Of a stretch of DNA of 12,361 nucleotides, positions 1-6,308 are shown piece by piece; positions within the stretch are counted from its first letter, which is position 1; every line of letters starts with the position of its first letter. The position numbers and the translations under genes are program-made. Under the pieces are notes generated by a model. The model did not search any database. It was given only the letters and a program-made list of their open reading frames with translations, and was not told where the DNA came from. The stretch is from contig JAJRVC010000436.1 of the NCBI GenBank assembly GCA_024277475.1, positions 1 through 12,361 on the forward strand. Reading direction: 5' to 3'. This stretch comes from Deltaproteobacteria bacterium. Lineage in GTDB: Bacteria > Desulfobacterota > Desulfobacteria > Desulfobacterales > JAFDCJ01.

Positions 1-140
1 AAGGGCACCATTATTATGCGCTTGCCGCTAAGCGCCTTTTTATAGGCGATTGAACCGGGATCTGCTGCTGTTGCCGGATAAGCCGTCAATACGGCAATTA
101 CAAACACTGCTATAACGAAAAATATTTTTTGAAATTTCAT
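1..140 (-). CDS. Secreted ABC-type solute-binding protein, N-terminal fragment (runs off left edge)
   Basis: Forty-six codons read leftward from an ATG at 138-140 and leave the window still open. The first 26 residues form a Sec-type signal peptide: basic start MKFQK, a hydrophobic core rich in V, I, A and F, and a cleavage site after Ala-Thr-Ala-Ala. The mature start has an Ala-Leu-x-Gly-Lys-Arg stretch followed by a beta strand IIMVP. Periplasmic sugar-binding proteins of the type 1 (Peripla_BP_4) class often begin this way, so a periplasmic solute receptor is likely; the ligand cannot be told. A GGGGGA stretch 6 bases upstream supports this ATG. An in-frame ATG five codons earlier overlaps that site and is less likely. 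The secreted nature is clear from the sequence; the family is inferred from a short stretch. Confidence 0.65.
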   Translation of the reverse strand, partial: MKFQKIFFVIAVFVIAVLTAYPATAADPGSIAYKKALSGKRIIMVP

Positions 141-190
141 AGTGTTATCCCCCATTAATGTTATAGTTAACCCCATAGGGCTTGATACTT

Positions 191-426
191 TTATTTGTTA
201 ACTGAAAACACCCCCATTTTGTCAATTTCTTCATACCACTCGAAAAGAACCTCTTCCCGAGTTGCTGGAACAGGAAAGGCGTCTTCTGTAAAAGCGTTAT
301 GATATCTTGAATTATCCAATATTATCAGGGAATTCCCTGGAATTTTTGGCAATAATTGAGCTTTAAACCATGATAGTCCCCTGTGCGCCTATTTGCGTCA
401 AAAGCCAGCTGAGCTTTTCTTTCCAA
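191..426 (-). pseudogene. IS630-family transposase remnant (internally deleted, frameshifted)
   Basis: The minus strand carries two pieces of an IS630-type DDE transposase in different frames. Codons from about 426 down to 370 read ...AFDANRRTGDYH, matching the TGDYH motif of the family. From 370 to a TAA at 191-193, in the next frame, come 59 codons starting WFKAQLLP, with ILDNSRYHN (the second catalytic Asp region) and then PATREEVLFEWYEE near the third acidic residue. In intact relatives about a dozen residues separate TGDYH from WFK, so a small deletion caused the frame change near 370. No N-terminal helix-turn-helix region is visible upstream and no terminal repeats were found, so this is a dead fragment. 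It fills most of the spacer between the binding-protein gene and the AhpD-like gene and may have brought one of them here. The family call rests on motif recognition, not a search. Confidence 0.7.
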
Positions 427-497
427 TAACAACCTAAGATTATTTAAAATCCTTTATAGAATTGTTAGTTTTGTGTCAAGGGAAAAATTGAGAATAT

Positions 498-524
498 AGC
501 TGATTGCCTCCTCAGAAATCAGCT
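498..524 (-). terminator. Possible terminator hairpin after the AhpD-like gene
   Basis: Perfect 8-bp arms AGCTGATT (498-505) and AATCAGCT (517-524) flank an 11-base loop, starting only 6 bases past the TAA of the AhpD-like gene on the minus strand. A run of five T follows about 10 bases after the hairpin in the minus-strand transcript, so it is only a weak match to an intrinsic terminator. Confidence 0.4.
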
Positions 525-529
525 TACCC

Positions 530-928
530 TTAATCGGGATCAGGTGATACGTCAGGTTCAACTTTATAGGCATTTGCAATACAATTTGTGCCGGAAAACA
601 CGTCCACCACGGCCACGATCTCACCGATGGCCTCGTTGTCCAGTCCTAGCCGCTTCACGGCGGCGCTGTGGGAATGAATTCAGTAATCGCAATTGTTGAC
701 GATGGACACCGACAATGCAATGATCTCCTTGGTTCTCAAGTCCAGTTTCCCCGGTTTCATAATGACTTTAAGTTTCTGCCACACAGCTCCAAGGTGATCA
801 GGGTTGATCGAGAGGGCTTTCCAAAAGTTCGGCACAAAATCGATACCCTTGGTCGCCTTGATGTCTTCATAAACCTCCTTCACCTTGCCGGTGGCCTCTT
901 TTTCATCTACGGTTGAATACAGCGACAT
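530..928 (-). CDS. AhpD-like / carboxymuconolactone decarboxylase-family protein, probable selenoprotein (UGA = Sec83)
   Basis: The gene starts at ATG 926-928, seven bases after a strong AGGAGGT site. It reads 82 codons to a TGA at 680-682 and stays open in the same frame for 49 more codons to a TAA at 530-532, giving 132 residues with Sec at 83. The sequence around the TGA is E68...C80-D-Y-(TGA83)-I-H-S-H87. AhpD enzymes use Glu, then 12 residues on the motif CxxCxxxH, so the TGA replaces exactly the second redox Cys. After the TGA the protein continues as family-like helices (AAVKRLGLDNEAIGEIVAVV; then NCIANAY with C116). A hairpin fitting bacterial SECIS geometry follows. Known relatives are small cytosolic thiol peroxidase-like or disulfide oxidoreductase proteins with CxxC chemistry; a peroxide or thiol redox role is inferred. 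The alternative is a nonsense mutation, which the placement and the open downstream frame argue against. No selenium insertion genes lie in the window. Confidence 0.85.
641..673 (-). promoter_or_regulatory. SECIS-like hairpin downstream of the UGA codon
   Basis: In the mRNA, 15 bases separate the UGA (680-682) from a GC-only stem, GCCGC (664-660) pairing with GCGGC (653-649), which closes a six-base loop CGUGAA with G at the second loop position. The apical loop begins 20 bases after the UGA, inside the usual bacterial range of about 16-37. Weak outer pairing is possible (UCC 673-671 with GGA 646-644, or CAG 668-666 with CUG 643-641). The geometry is what SelB-dependent decoding needs; function is inferred. 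Confidence 0.6.
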
Positions 929-978
929 TAGTCATACCTCCTTTCTTTTTTGTTATCCTGAGATCGTCACCATTCCCA

Positions 979-1035
979 ACCCGGACGAGCCTGAACCAAA
1001 GTTGATCGTTATTTGCTATTGGTTCATGCCCGGGT
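979..1035. repeat. Nested inverted repeat upstream of the AhpD-like gene
   Basis: Inner perfect arms GAACCAA (993-999) and TTGGTTC (1019-1025) lie within outer arms ACCCGG (979-984) and CCGGGT (1030-1035). The two sets are nearly concentric (centres 1009 and 1007). The element lies about 50-110 bases upstream of the AhpD-like start codon, so it could be a leader structure, an operator or part of a repeat element. Confidence 0.5.
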
Positions 1036-1077
1036 CGGTAAATGCCAAAAGTTTCAGTTGTTAACTCTGATATTAAG

Positions 1078-1256
1078 CCACCACTTCCAGTGGTGGACCC
1101 GGAAAGGTTCTACCGATCCGGCGAGAAGACAGCGAAGTCATGGGAAATACGAATAGTCGAGTTAAATGTCTTCGCCCCCTTCCAGGGGGCCTCCTGATGC
1201 CACCCGTTTCGCGGGTGGCGCGGTCACTATACAAGTTAAATGTTGAAACCGTGACC
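1078..1256. repeat. Cluster of hairpins flanked in part by a 10-bp direct repeat
   Basis: Visible stems are CCACCACT/AGTGGTGG (1078-1085/1089-1096, loop TCC); CCGGA/TCCGG with an inner GGT/ACC stem (1099-1121); GCCCCCT/AGGGGGC (1174-1180/1184-1190, loop TCC); GCCACCCG/CGGGTGGC (1199-1206/1212-1219, loop TTTCG); and GGTCAC/GTGACC (1222-1227/1251-1256). AGTTAAATGT occurs at 1160-1169 and 1234-1243, bracketing the two strongest hairpins. Two hairpins share the loop context CTTCCAG or CCTTCCAGG. Short repeats plus repeated stems suggest an intergenic repeat family such as REP-like elements, or a structured RNA. No copy elsewhere in the window was seen. Confidence 0.5.
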
Positions 1257-1336
1257 TGATTTTGACAGTTGCAATTGCTGGTTTGATATTTAAAAATCAA
1301 TACTTCACACCAATCCACGAAGCATCTCTGCCGGAT

Positions 1337-2410
1337 TTAGGCAATTTTCTCCCTCCAGTCGTAGGGATCTTCAGCGTCGCCGTATTGGATGGCGATCAGC
1401 GTATCAAAGAGTTTTTGGGCTAAAGGATAATCCTTTCCGTTGCCTACAATATGGTCTTGGCCTTTATAATGGAGCGTGGAGACAGGAGAAATGACGGCGG
1501 CAGTACCGGAACAAAACACTTCCTCCATTTCACCTGCTTGGATTCGGGACACGACCTCATCTATAGTAATGGCTCTTTGCTGAACATTCAGGCTGAGGTC
1601 TTCGGCCAGCGTAATGACCGAGTCTCGGGTGATTCCAGGAAGGATTGTTCCAGCCAAAGGGGGGGTGACCAGTTCATCTTTAAATTTAAAAAAAATGTTG
1701 GTCGTACCCACTTCTTCGATATACTTATGGTCGCGGCTGTCCAGCCATAGAACCTGGCTATAGCCTTTATCATGGGCCTCGATCTGGCCCTTTAGGGTGG
1801 CACCATAATTGCCTGCGGTTTTCGCTTCGCCAACACCGCCCGGAGCGGCACGGCTGTAACTGTCTTCGACCATGATTTTGACCGGGGCAAAACCTTCCGG
1901 GTAGTAAGATCCAACCGGACCGGTAATAATGTAAAACAGATATTCATGGGCAGGACGAACGCCTAAAAACGCCTCTGTAGCGATGATATTGGGCCGGATA
2001 TAAAGGGATGTCCCCGGTGATGAGGGTATCCATTCACGATCCACGGTAAGGAGTTTTTTCAGACCCTCATGAACCAGTTCTTCAGGGTAATGGGGAATGC
2101 ACATCCGGTCACAGGTTCGGGACATCCTCCTCAGATTGTCTTTGGTCCTGAACAGGTAAATCTCGTTGGATTTGGACCGATAGGCTTTGAGTCCTTCAAA
2201 AGCCTCTTGGGCATAGTGAAGAATGGCCGCGGCCGGGTAAAGATGGAGGGGGCCGTATGGTTCAATACGCGGATTGTGCCATTCTTGGTCGAGGTTGTAA
2301 TCCATCATGAACATGTGGTTGGACATGATCACACCAAAGCCAAGCTTGGTTTCATCGTCCAATTTACGTCTATTCATACCGGGGCTGACTTTATTTATGG
2401 GAATATGCAT
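1337..2410 (-). CDS. ilvE: Branched-chain-amino-acid aminotransferase, class IV, type II
   Basis: This 357-residue PLP enzyme moves the amino group between Leu, Ile or Val and 2-oxoglutarate in the cytosol, the last step of branched-chain amino acid synthesis or the first of breakdown. The length and the N-terminal block with FGVIMSNHMF fit the type II (eukaryote-like) subgroup. The PLP lysine is K197 in GGVGEAKTAGNYG, the cofactor-binding EEVGTTNIFF is at 232-241, and the phosphate-binding GTAAVISPV is at 302-310. HYAQEAFEGLKAYR (65-78) is the usual substrate-side motif. A GAGAGGAG site about 8 bases upstream supports ATG 2408-2410. It lies 83 bp downstream of the unknown gene at 2494-3372, so the two are probably cotranscribed. 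Family and fold are sure; whether it works in synthesis or breakdown is not shown, because no other branched-chain genes are near. Confidence 0.95.
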   Translation of the reverse strand: MHIPINKVSPGMNRRKLDDETKLGFGVIMSNHMFMMDYNLDQEWHNPRIEPYGPLHLYPAAAILHYAQEAFEGLKAYRSKSNEIYLFRTKDNLRRMSRTCDRMCIPHYPEELVHEGLKKLLTVDREWIPSSPGTSLYIRPNIIATEAFLGVRPAHEYLFYIITGPVGSYYPEGFAPVKIMVEDSYSRAAPGGVGEAKTAGNYGATLKGQIEAHDKGYSQVLWLDSRDHKYIEEVGTTNIFFKFKDELVTPPLAGTILPGITRDSVITLAEDLSLNVQQRAITIDEVVSRIQAGEMEEVFCSGTAAVISPVSTLHYKGQDHIVGNGKDYPLAQKLFDTLIAIQYGDAEDPYDWREKIA

Positions 2411-2493
2411 TTATATTTCTCCTCTCTTACCGGCCCTGTTATAATTAAAGCCGGGGGCTTGTGCGATCAACCCAAAATAATCCATATAAAGAC

Positions 2494-3372
2494 TCAGAGG
2501 CCTCCCAGGGTGTCCAATTGTGCCTGGGCGTTATAGTCGTATTCTTGCGGGTCCTCGATTCTGTAGGCCTCGGGCATATTCACCGCCGGCTCATTTTTTA
2601 GTGATTTAACCAGTTCCATGGCCTGCTCAATCTTGTCTTGATCTCCTTCAAGAGATAGATGAACCGATCCCTGCGATCCGGCAATGCCACCCGAACCGAC
2701 GTGATAAGCTTTGACACCGCAAAGGATGGCAAAGGCCTCTATTTCGGTGATGGCCTTGGCCTCAAGCAATGGTACGATCTTTGCCGGCAGGCCGGTGGCA
2801 TATCTAAAATGATAGATGCCCGTATGCTGGGCTGCCGTCATGACGCAGGGGACCATCTTTTCGAGGCTTATCGGGATAATGAATTCTGCCCCGCGCGGAG
2901 TGCAGATCGGCCAAGACATGCCCATTGTGCCGCATTTAAGGGAACAGGCGAATGTTCCAGTCAAACCGGTGTGATCAATGGCATTGCCGCCCTTGATAAC
3001 GACATCGCCTTTTTTAAATTTCAAAATCTCTTCATTGGTATCCGCTCCCTCGACAACCTTGCCCTTTTCAATAACGTGTTGGGGTGCAGGCGGGGGTGTG
3101 GATGTAACGTTGGTCATGCCCTGACCAATAAAGCCCACGGTTTGGTTGGCCTTGTTTTCGATGGTAATTTTGAAGAATTCTTCTGTAACATAGGCATTGG
3201 TGATACCCCGGGCGATGATGATCATGCCGTTTTTATAAGCGTTTTGAACAATGGGGCAAGCCACCGCTCCCTTGGCAACGATACGCTGCGATTGGGCAGG
3301 ATTCAAGACAACCAAGGCCGCCGTCTGCTCTTTGCCCGGCGTAGGCTGTGGTGGATCAATAGGATAAAACAT
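2494..3372 (-). CDS. Conserved-looking protein of unknown function, 292 aa
   Basis: I do not recognise this family. The protein is soluble-looking: no signal peptide and no membrane helix. Visible blocks are a Pro-rich linker (STPPPAP, 91-97), KGDVVIKGGNAID (121-133), a Cys/Gly/Met-rich segment FACSLKCGTMGMSWPIC (141-157), and a C-terminal stretch from about 214 with GVKAYHVGSGGIAGSQGS, then a strand-helix unit ending KSLKNEPAV. Cys143, 147, 157, 176 and 218 and several His could bind metal or be redox-active, but this is speculative. The start is set by a perfect AGGAGGT (3378-3384) five bases before ATG 3370-3372; the upstream ATG at 3397-3399 would bury that site in the coding region. It heads a probable operon with ilvE and is divergent from the LysR gene, which may control it. 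Confidence 0.85.
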   Translation of the reverse strand: MFYPIDPPQPTPGKEQTAALVVLNPAQSQRIVAKGAVACPIVQNAYKNGMIIIARGITNAYVTEEFFKITIENKANQTVGFIGQGMTNVTSTPPPAPQHVIEKGKVVEGADTNEEILKFKKGDVVIKGGNAIDHTGLTGTFACSLKCGTMGMSWPICTPRGAEFIIPISLEKMVPCVMTAAQHTGIYHFRYATGLPAKIVPLLEAKAITEIEAFAILCGVKAYHVGSGGIAGSQGSVHLSLEGDQDKIEQAMELVKSLKNEPAVNMPEAYRIEDPQEYDYNAQAQLDTLGGL

Positions 3373-3377
3373 CGAAC

Positions 3378-3384
3378 ACCTCCT
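3378..3384 (-). promoter_or_regulatory. Ribosome binding site deciding the start of the unknown gene
   Basis: On the minus strand, AGGAGGT lies five bases before the ATG at 3370-3372. It selects this start over an in-frame ATG nine codons upstream at 3397-3399. Confidence 0.85.
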
Positions 3385-3408
3385 AAATTGGGAAAACAAC
3401 TATCAAAT

Positions 3409-3497
3409 TTATTATTGATACTAATAATAAAAATGGATTAATGAGACAAATTAATCTTTCTAACTTAATTGATAAGTGATACTTATTGATTGATCAA
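3409..3497. promoter_or_regulatory. Divergent promoter region with two TGATACT dyads (candidate LysR sites)
   Basis: The spacer between the divergent genes is AT-rich. Perfect arms TTATTATT (3409-3416) and AATAATAA (3423-3430) flank GATACT. A second dyad, ATAAGT-GAT-ACTTAT, lies at 3472-3486. Both contain TGATACT (3416-3422 and 3477-3483), 61 bp or about six helical turns apart. A third small palindrome TTGATCAA is at 3490-3497. A possible minus-strand promoter, TTGTCT (3449-3444) with 17-bp spacing to TATTAG (3426-3421), overlaps the first dyad. LysR regulators usually bind two such sites in the spacer shared with their target; binding here is inferred. Confidence 0.45.
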
Positions 3498-3542
3498 TAT
3501 TCTCAGAGTCTGCTACAAGTGAAATGACTAAGGGACTTTTTT

Positions 3543-4490
3543 ATGTTTCCGGATTTTAATAGGCTTAAGGTTTTTTACTACGTATTTATAGAAAAGAGCA
3601 GTACGGCTGCTGCCAGGCAATTACATATCACCCAATCTGGAGTGAGCCAACACCTTCAAAAGCTTGAAATTGAGATAAATTCGGCTCTTTTTACAAGGGC
3701 TCATAGACAATTGGTGCCAACAGCTGCCGGTCAAAGATTATTCCATATTTTAAAACCGTTCATGGAGGAATTGGAGATCGGGATTAAGAATATCAAAAAA
3801 GCGCAGAAAAATCCTGCGGGACACTTGCGCATCGGGTCCCCCGTAGAATTTGGAAAAATGCATATGCCGGCCATTTTTGCCTCGTTCCGAGAACAATTTC
3901 CTGATGTGACTTTTTTTCTTAAGCTGGGCGATCCAGAGACACTTTTGCCCATGGTGAGTAAGGGTGAACTCGACTTTGCTTACATTGATATGTTTCCCAA
4001 CGCCGGGCAGATTTTCGGTGATTTTAACCCTTACTCAATTGAACCGATAGTTGAAGAAGAATTGGTTTTAGCATGTTCCAAAGTTTACTATGACAGGACT
4101 GTTAAAGGCAATCATTCCTTAAAACAGCTGGCAAGTAAAGAGTATATTTCCTATAAACCTAATGCTTCGGCATTGCTGAGTTGGTATAAATTTAATTTTG
4201 GAATTTCGTCGATCCAATTGAATGTTGTTCTTACAATAGACAGTGTTCAAGCAGTTATTAGAGCGATAGCCAATCACTTAGGTTTAGGGGTTATTGTTAC
4301 CCACCTCATATCCGAGGAGATAAACAGTGGACACATTGTTCCGATAAGAATCTCTCCGGAAAAAGTAGTTAATAAAATAGCGCTTTTTCAATTGTTAAAT
4401 AAAAATCCCACCCTAAGCGAAAAAATGTTTCAGACATATTTTCGTAATGAAATTAATCAGTCAGGGGAAACCAATTTTCGAACGCTTTAG
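3543..4490 (+). CDS. LysR-family transcriptional regulator
   Basis: This 315-residue protein has the standard LysR layout: a winged helix-turn-helix at about 5-62 (AAARQLHITQSGVSQHLQKLE, then LFTRAHRQLVPTAAG), a linker helix to about 88, and a two-lobed ligand-binding domain from about 92 (HLRIGSPVEFG) to 300. The effector is unknown. The gene is divergent from the unknown-ilvE pair across 170 bp containing two TGATACT dyads, so by the usual LysR arrangement it probably controls that pair and itself. Control of the ydc-type transporter further right is possible but not supported by a shared site that I could see. The start codon follows AAGGGA at six bases, a moderate ribosome site. The gene is convergent with the arylsulfotransferase-like gene. 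Confidence 0.93.
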   Translation: MFPDFNRLKVFYYVFIEKSSTAAARQLHITQSGVSQHLQKLEIEINSALFTRAHRQLVPTAAGQRLFHILKPFMEELEIGIKNIKKAQKNPAGHLRIGSPVEFGKMHMPAIFASFREQFPDVTFFLKLGDPETLLPMVSKGELDFAYIDMFPNAGQIFGDFNPYSIEPIVEEELVLACSKVYYDRTVKGNHSLKQLASKEYISYKPNASALLSWYKFNFGISSIQLNVVLTIDSVQAVIRAIANHLGLGVIVTHLISEEINSGHIVPIRISPEKVVNKIALFQLLNKNPTLSEKMFQTYFRNEINQSGETNFRTL

Positions 4491-4526
4491 CGTCGATCAG
4501 GTCGCAAAATGTGAAATTATTTTTAC

Positions 4527-4559
4527 GTGAGCCCTAAGCTTGTCCAGGTTAGTTCTCAC
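4527..4559. terminator. Weak hairpin between convergent lysR and arylsulfotransferase-like genes
   Basis: GTGAG (4527-4531) pairs with CTCAC (4555-4559), and inside it CTAA (4534-4537) pairs with TTAG (4549-4552), with a two-base internal loop on each side. It sits in the 113-bp convergent spacer where a terminator is expected, but no good T run follows on either strand. Confidence 0.3.
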
Positions 4560-4603
4560 CGGGAGAGTTGGCGGTTTAACGTAATAAATCGGTAATATCC
4601 GGA

Positions 4604-6046
4604 TTAATCGGCTTTATCGGTGTCGGACAGCACGCACAGGGCCGAAGATGACTGGTAGGGCAGGGTCCCCTCAACGGATACCTCGGCTGCGGCGCCGCCC
4701 GGCGCTGCCCCCGGTACCCGAAAAGTGGTCACATCGATGGGCGCAATGGCCGTTTGGCGGGGTTGATCCAGCTGCGGGACCCATTCATAGGGTACCCTGT
4801 AGGCCCGGTACACCATGTTCATTTTAAAATGTTCGCCCCAGTAAGGGCTGATATACTCCCAGACAATCCGGTGACCGGCAGTGACTTCAATAATACGTCC
4901 GCCACTGCCTTCGGTAATTAATGTGTTGCCGTTGGGAAGACGCTGGACACTGCTGATAAAGGGGCTGTAAAACCGATTGCTGTCCGTCGGGTGGACAAGG
5001 CCTGCTTCGGCAGGCGTATACTGCCAGATGATTTTCAGGGAAACCGGATCAAACTCCAGCACCCTGGAATAATCGCGCAGCGCATTTTTAGCGCCGGTTG
5101 GACTGCCCGGGTTGGGTGCGCCGTATCCGGCCCAGCCGCCGTTGTCAAAGAGCAGGATATGGCCTTCACCGGGCAGCCCTCTGGGGATCAGGTGGGCGTG
5201 GTGCTGACCGATAATCCATCCCAAATTTTTCTGCTCCGGAGTTTCGTCGTAATTCGGGCCGATCTTCCAAACCACCCGGCCGGTTTCTTTGCTGATGATG
5301 AATATGATATTAGTTTCGCGGCCGCCGGTGATAATATTATCGGGATGGAAACGCTCGTCGCCGGCGTCATGCCATTTGTTGGGACCCAGGGTGGACATGC
5401 AATTGAGGTGCATCCAATCGCCCATGCCGCCGGCGACCGGGCGCATGTTGGGATCGCGGCTCAAGATATTTTTTGCCTCTTCCCGAAAACCAAACTCTGC
5501 GAAGTGTTGGCTGCATATCCACTCCCATACCAGGTCACCGTCCCAGGTGACCTCGTAAATAACATCGTCCAAAAGGGGTTTGTCGGAAATATCCCGGCAG
5601 GTGAGGTTCTTGTGGCCCAGCAAAAGTGTGTTGCCGCCGTCTATCCCCGGGTCCATGTCTGGTGCGTAGTAACCAACCGGATTTCCCCGGCGCTGGTAGT
5701 CGTGATGGATACGAGCCATCCACTGGGGTTCCTCGCCGAAATCTTCAATAAATTCATAAGTGTTGTATTTCCAAACGATGTTGCCGTCCCAGTCCACTTG
5801 AAGCAGGTCGCGATAGTCCTGGACACCGTAGTAGGTGTTGCGCTCGCCGCTATGGCCCAGCACATGGCCGCCTGGGAACAGTTTGTTGGGGAAACCGTGC
5901 AATCCCCGCCACAGGCGAACTTCGCGGCCGTTCATGTCGATCAGCAGGGCACCGAGCTCTTTAGCCTGGAAAATGGTATACCCGTTCCAGCACTGGTCCG
6001 GCAGGTAGACAGTGGTTCCGGTTGGATAAACGCTGGGGTAAGTCAT
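4604..6046 (-). CDS. Arylsulfotransferase-like beta-propeller protein (ASST / Arylsulfotran_2 type)
   Basis: This 480-residue protein has the repeat pattern of the arylsulfate sulfotransferase family: blades ending in a Gly-x-(I/V)-V/I-W core, seen at DWDGNIVWKYN (85-95), TWDGDLVWEW (167-176), KETGRVVWKIGP (253-264), VSLKIIWQYTP (335-345) and GHRIVWEY (391-398). His-rich loops follow (HHDYQ at 114-118, WMHLN at 211-215, GQHHAHLIP at 280-288) and a YRAYRVPYEWVP signature at 413-424. Characterised relatives move sulfate between phenolic compounds through a catalytic His. There is no signal peptide, unlike the periplasmic E. coli enzyme, so this one should be cytosolic. The tail after about 430 is Ala/Gly-rich and low in pattern. 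AAAGGA upstream supports ATG 6044-6046. It is divergent from the ydc-type importer. The substrate is unknown, and the sulfotransferase activity is a family inference. Confidence 0.8.
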   Translation of the reverse strand: MTYPSVYPTGTTVYLPDQCWNGYTIFQAKELGALLIDMNGREVRLWRGLHGFPNKLFPGGHVLGHSGERNTYYGVQDYRDLLQVDWDGNIVWKYNTYEFIEDFGEEPQWMARIHHDYQRRGNPVGYYAPDMDPGIDGGNTLLLGHKNLTCRDISDKPLLDDVIYEVTWDGDLVWEWICSQHFAEFGFREEAKNILSRDPNMRPVAGGMGDWMHLNCMSTLGPNKWHDAGDERFHPDNIITGGRETNIIFIISKETGRVVWKIGPNYDETPEQKNLGWIIGQHHAHLIPRGLPGEGHILLFDNGGWAGYGAPNPGSPTGAKNALRDYSRVLEFDPVSLKIIWQYTPAEAGLVHPTDSNRFYSPFISSVQRLPNGNTLITEGSGGRIIEVTAGHRIVWEYISPYWGEHFKMNMVYRAYRVPYEWVPQLDQPRQTAIAPIDVTTFRVPGAAPGGAAAEVSVEGTLPYQSSSALCVLSDTDKAD

Positions 6047-6217
6047 GTTTGTTTCCTTTCACTTAATTAAAGTTTTGAACCGGTTCGCTTCTCTCACAAT
6101 CTGTATAGAGCCTCAATGTCTGAATTAGACCCATGCCCAAATTCTATGCAATCTCACGAAGGTTAATGAGTCAGAGCTGTTTTCCCAAGCTGAATGACGA
6201 GGTCTGACCATTAATAA

Positions 6218-6246
6218 TTGACACATTTCTCCTGGTTTGTCATATT
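6218..6246 (+). promoter_or_regulatory. Sigma70-type promoter of the ydcSTUV operon
   Basis: A perfect -35 TTGACA (6218-6223), a 17-bp spacer and a -10 CATATT (6241-6246) lie 63 bp before the ydcS start codon. It is the best promoter match in the 262-bp divergent spacer with the arylsulfotransferase-like gene. Start of transcription near 6253 is inferred. Confidence 0.65.
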
Positions 6247-6308
6247 GTTTCGTAAAGTCGTCGCAGAAGCATTCAAAGAATTAAAAACAGTCTGCAAAGG
6301 AGGAGAAA

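Larger units (their letters stand above)
929..1336. other. Gene-free, hairpin-dense spacer
   Basis: This 408-bp stretch between the AhpD-like gene and ilvE has no convincing coding frame. The 81-codon minus-strand frame at 1073-1318 is an Arg/Gly/Pro-rich product of the hairpin arms. The spacer holds at least five stem-loops (979-1035, 1078-1096, 1099-1121, 1174-1190, 1199-1219) and a sixth weaker one (1222-1256). This density is typical of intergenic repeat elements or a structured RNA. Confidence 0.6.

Noticed and set aside
453..479. Minus-strand TTGACA with a TATAAA-like -10
   Set aside because: The spacing is only about 15 bp and it lies inside decayed transposase-flank sequence with no gene clearly served.
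680..928. An 82-residue AhpD-like protein ending at TGA 680-682, or a nonsense-mutated pseudogene
   Set aside because: The TGA falls exactly on a catalytic Cys position, the same frame continues 49 family-like codons to a TAA, and a SECIS-like hairpin follows, so Sec readthrough is the better explanation.
1073..1318. Minus-strand frame of 81 codons in the hairpin-rich spacer
   Set aside because: Its Arg/Gly/Pro-rich product comes from hairpin arms and direct repeats; there is no family likeness and no ribosome site that I could see.
2659..3441. Plus-strand frame of 260 codons
   Set aside because: It lies opposite the better-supported unknown gene, which has a perfect ribosome site and operon context; the plus frame shows no domain pattern.
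4991..6070. Plus-strand frame of 359 codons
   Set aside because: It is the antisense shadow of the arylsulfotransferase-like gene, whose propeller repeats and signature are clear.
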